From positions 1 to 14,006 of the forward strand of contig JAKSUP010000013.1 in the NCBI GenBank assembly GCA_024408905.1: DNA of 14,006 nt, in the 5' to 3' direction. The DNA comes from a bacterium (GTDB taxonomy: Bacteria > Cyanobacteriota > Vampirovibrionia > Gastranaerophilales > Gastranaerophilaceae). Made by a program: the position numbers and the translations under genes. The notes beneath the pieces are model-generated. The model had not been told where the DNA came from and did no database searches. It was given only the letters and a program-made list of their open reading frames with translations. Shown here in pieces: positions 12,130 to 14,006 of this stretch. Every line of letters starts with the position of its first letter. The first letter of the stretch is position 1.

Positions 12130-14006
12130 ATGCCAAAAATTTCTGAAATCAGCAAAATAGCCACTAGTAAAATTGTTAAATCGCATGTCAGCAATCCAGT
12201 AGCAAAAACTGTTACAAGACCTGATAACATTGGTAAGGGTGTTATACCTGTTACACTTGCCGGATTGGGAATTGGTGTTTCAACATTGTTAACAGATTTT
12301 TTTAAAACACAGGATAAAAATTTCTATAAACTCCCAATTGATCCTGAAACACAAACTCCTTATGAATCAGACTGTTTTCAAACAGCTGCGGCAATAAATC
12401 TTTATGCAGGAAACGATGTTCTTGTTACAGCTCCCACAGGCACTGGTAAAACAGCTATTGCACAGTATATAATTTCAAAAAATCTCGAAGAAGGTAAGAG
12501 AACTTTTTATACAACACCTTTGAAAGCGCTAAGTAATGAAAAGTTTTTAAACTTTCAAAAAAATTATGGAAAAGAAAATGTCGGACTTTTAACCGGCGAC
12601 ACAAAGATTAACCCTAATGCTCCTATTGTTATTATGACAACAGAAGTTTATAGAAATATGACTGCAACTGAAAAATTCAAAAAAGATTCTGACCATGAAA
12701 AAGGAATTCCCCAAAACTTAGCGACAGTTATTTTCGATGAGTTACAATACCTCGGTGACGTGGATAGAGGGGGTATCTGGGAACAAGCTATAATGTTTAC
12801 CCCAAAAGATGTTCAAATGCTTTCCCTGTCGGCAACAGTCGGTAACAACAAGGATATTAATAACTGGATAAACAGCATTAAAGAAAATAACACTGCTATC
12901 CTTGTAGAACCATCAAAAGATTCTAAAAATTATTTTAAAAATATTTCATCTAATCAAACTGTTTTAATAGATGTTCCACCTGAAAACAGGCATGTTCCGT
13001 TACAATTCGAAATTGAACATGTTGCTGCCGAAATCAATTTGCCAAGAAGTGGTACAAAGAAACAAAAAATTGAAGCAAAAAAAGAAGCTGTAAGAAAATC
13101 ACAATCAATACTTGCAAAACCTAGGGATGAAGCATACAAGCAAATTACTCAAAAACTTTATGCAGAAAACAAACTTCCAGCAATATATTTTGTTTTTAGT
13201 AAAAAAGATTGCAAACATCTGTTAAAATATTTATCTCAAACCAGCGAAATCCTAACAACAGAAGAAGAACGAGAAGAAATAGCTTATATAATAAAACGCT
13301 ACATTAATGAAGGCATTTATCTTGGTGAAAGTTTAAATACAGATGCATTGATGAAAGGTTATGCAGTTCATAACGCAGGACTTTTACCATCACAAAAGAC
13401 TCTAATTGAAGAACTTTTTCAAAAAAAATTAGTAAAACTTGTATTGGCAACGGAAACACTCTCTTCCGGAATTAACATGCCGGCTAAGACTACGGTGATT
13501 TCTTCTCCACGCAAACCGGCATCAACATCCGATAATTATAACGACCACAGAAGAAACCTTACTCCTAATGAGTTCCATCAAATGGCAGGCAGAGCCGGAA
13601 GGCGTGGCATAGATACCGAAGGCTATTGTTACGCGTTATCCTGCAATCCTGCGCAAAAAGATTTCTTTGAAAATATTATTCATTCGGCTCCAAATCCACT
13701 TCAAAGCAGCTTGGAACTTGACTATTCTTTTATTACAAAATACTTATCCGAATTTAATAACGAGGATGAATTAATAAATATTTTGGCAAAATCCCTCTAT
13801 GTATACAATTCCGAGACATCAAGCTTTGATAATCAAAAGATTGACGAATTAATGACAAACTACAAAATTAAAAAAGAAATCTTACAAAAAGAAAAATATA
13901 TTGATGAAAACAATATGCTAAGTCTAAAGGGAAATTTAATAACTATTCTAAATGGTTATGAACAAATTCCGATTATAAACTTAATCTCAAATCAAACATT
14001 TGCAAA
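12130..14006 (+). CDS. Ski2-like DExH RNA helicase, partial (3' end beyond the window)
   Basis: 625 codons are visible, with no stop before the window edge. In order: a Q-motif-like CFQTAAAINLYAGNDVLV (82-99), Walker A APTGTGKT (101-108), motif Ia TTPLKALSNEKF (128-139), GLLTGD (152-157), TTEVYRNM (170-177), motif II as DELQ (203-206) followed by YLGDVDRGGIWEQ, LSLSAT (231-236), and motif VI QMAGRAGRRG (484-493). The FDE.QYLGD.DRG phrase and the motif VI form place it in the Ski2/Mtr4 group, which unwinds RNA during decay or processing. Two oddities stand out: DELQ in place of the usual DEVH, and a 60-residue N-terminal extension with a hydrophobic stretch GVIPVTLAGLGIGVSTLL (37-54). The start at 12130 has only a weak ribosome binding site, but downstream ATGs would remove conserved motifs. 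Confidence 0.88.
   Translation, partial: MPKISEISKIATSKIVKSHVSNPVAKTVTRPDNIGKGVIPVTLAGLGIGVSTLLTDFFKTQDKNFYKLPIDPETQTPYESDCFQTAAAINLYAGNDVLVTAPTGTGKTAIAQYIISKNLEEGKRTFYTTPLKALSNEKFLNFQKNYGKENVGLLTGDTKINPNAPIVIMTTEVYRNMTATEKFKKDSDHEKGIPQNLATVIFDELQYLGDVDRGGIWEQAIMFTPKDVQMLSLSATVGNNKDINNWINSIKENNTAILVEPSKDSKNYFKNISSNQTVLIDVPPENRHVPLQFEIEHVAAEINLPRSGTKKQKIEAKKEAVRKSQSILAKPRDEAYKQITQKLYAENKLPAIYFVFSKKDCKHLLKYLSQTSEILTTEEEREEIAYIIKRYINEGIYLGESLNTDALMKGYAVHNAGLLPSQKTLIEELFQKKLVKLVLATETLSSGINMPAKTTVISSPRKPASTSDNYNDHRRNLTPNEFHQMAGRAGRRGIDTEGYCYALSCNPAQKDFFENIIHSAPNPLQSSLELDYSFITKYLSEFNNEDELINILAKSLYVYNSETSSFDNQKIDELMTNYKIKKEILQKEKYIDENNMLSLKGNLITILNGYEQIPIINLISNQTFA

Noticed and set aside
12954..13139. 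Minus-strand open frame inside the helicase
   Set aside because: It is a shadow of a conserved helicase region.

Overview
This is an AT-rich, low-GC bacterial window with Shine-Dalgarno led genes and the standard genetic code. The content suggests a non-photosynthetic relative of the cyanobacteria (Melainabacteria/Vampirovibrionia, for example the gut Gastranaerophilales). The hints are a canonical flagellin under a FliA-type promoter, a secreted protein with an RLERLE..FG element, a BaxI_1-type membrane protein, an RpaB-like OmpR-family regulator and a Ski2-like DExH helicase. This placement is inference from gene content, since the window holds no rRNA or other phylogenetic marker. No tRNA, rRNA, CRISPR array, insertion sequence or integrase was seen.

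Layout. 1-406: gene-free leader with a long hairpin, a GC-rich REP-like element, palindromes and alternative stem-loops, ending in a near-perfect sigma-28 promoter. 407-1552: flagellin with a terminator. 1648-1878 (-): glutaredoxin, divergent from panD (1985-2344, start corrected by the ribosome binding site and the Gly24-Ser25 cleavage site). 2477-3025 (-): secreted Tyr/Asn-rich protein, divergent from a full-length but motif-poor PurD-like ATP-grasp protein (3120-4379). 4496-4684: ribbon-helix-helix regulator, then a repeat-rich spacer and a strong terminator. 4949-6187: MFS transporter, convergent with and overlapping a minus-strand operon of acyl-CoA thioesterase, RsuA/RluB-type pseudouridine synthase and CoaE (7904 down to 6174), whose members overlap each other. 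8103-8255: unannotated 50-residue gene. 8326-9048: BaxI_1 membrane protein. Then a five-copy 10-bp tandem repeat runs directly into rmuC (9101-10252), which overlaps an orphan OmpR-type response regulator (10245-10940). 11009-11413 and 11415-11969 (-): two convergent XRE-type regulators, one with a C-terminal Cys4 zinc ribbon and one with an apparent tandem HTH. 12130-14006: a Ski2-like helicase, cut by the window edge.

How the genes relate. panD (beta-alanine) and coaE (last step of CoA synthesis) both serve coenzyme A, and the acyl-CoA thioesterase shares the coaE operon. The other genes look like ordinary housekeeping and regulation. The most unusual signals are: a PurD-like protein lacking its nucleotide-loop and metal motifs; three genes without a Shine-Dalgarno whose start codon sits where transcription should begin (probable leaderless mRNAs); a decamer repeat that duplicates the ribosome binding site of rmuC; a promoter-like block shared by the ribbon-helix-helix gene and the 50-residue gene; and a pseudouridine synthase whose KPxG loop is replaced by an Arg-rich stretch. 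I did not find a clear new defence or mobile system.
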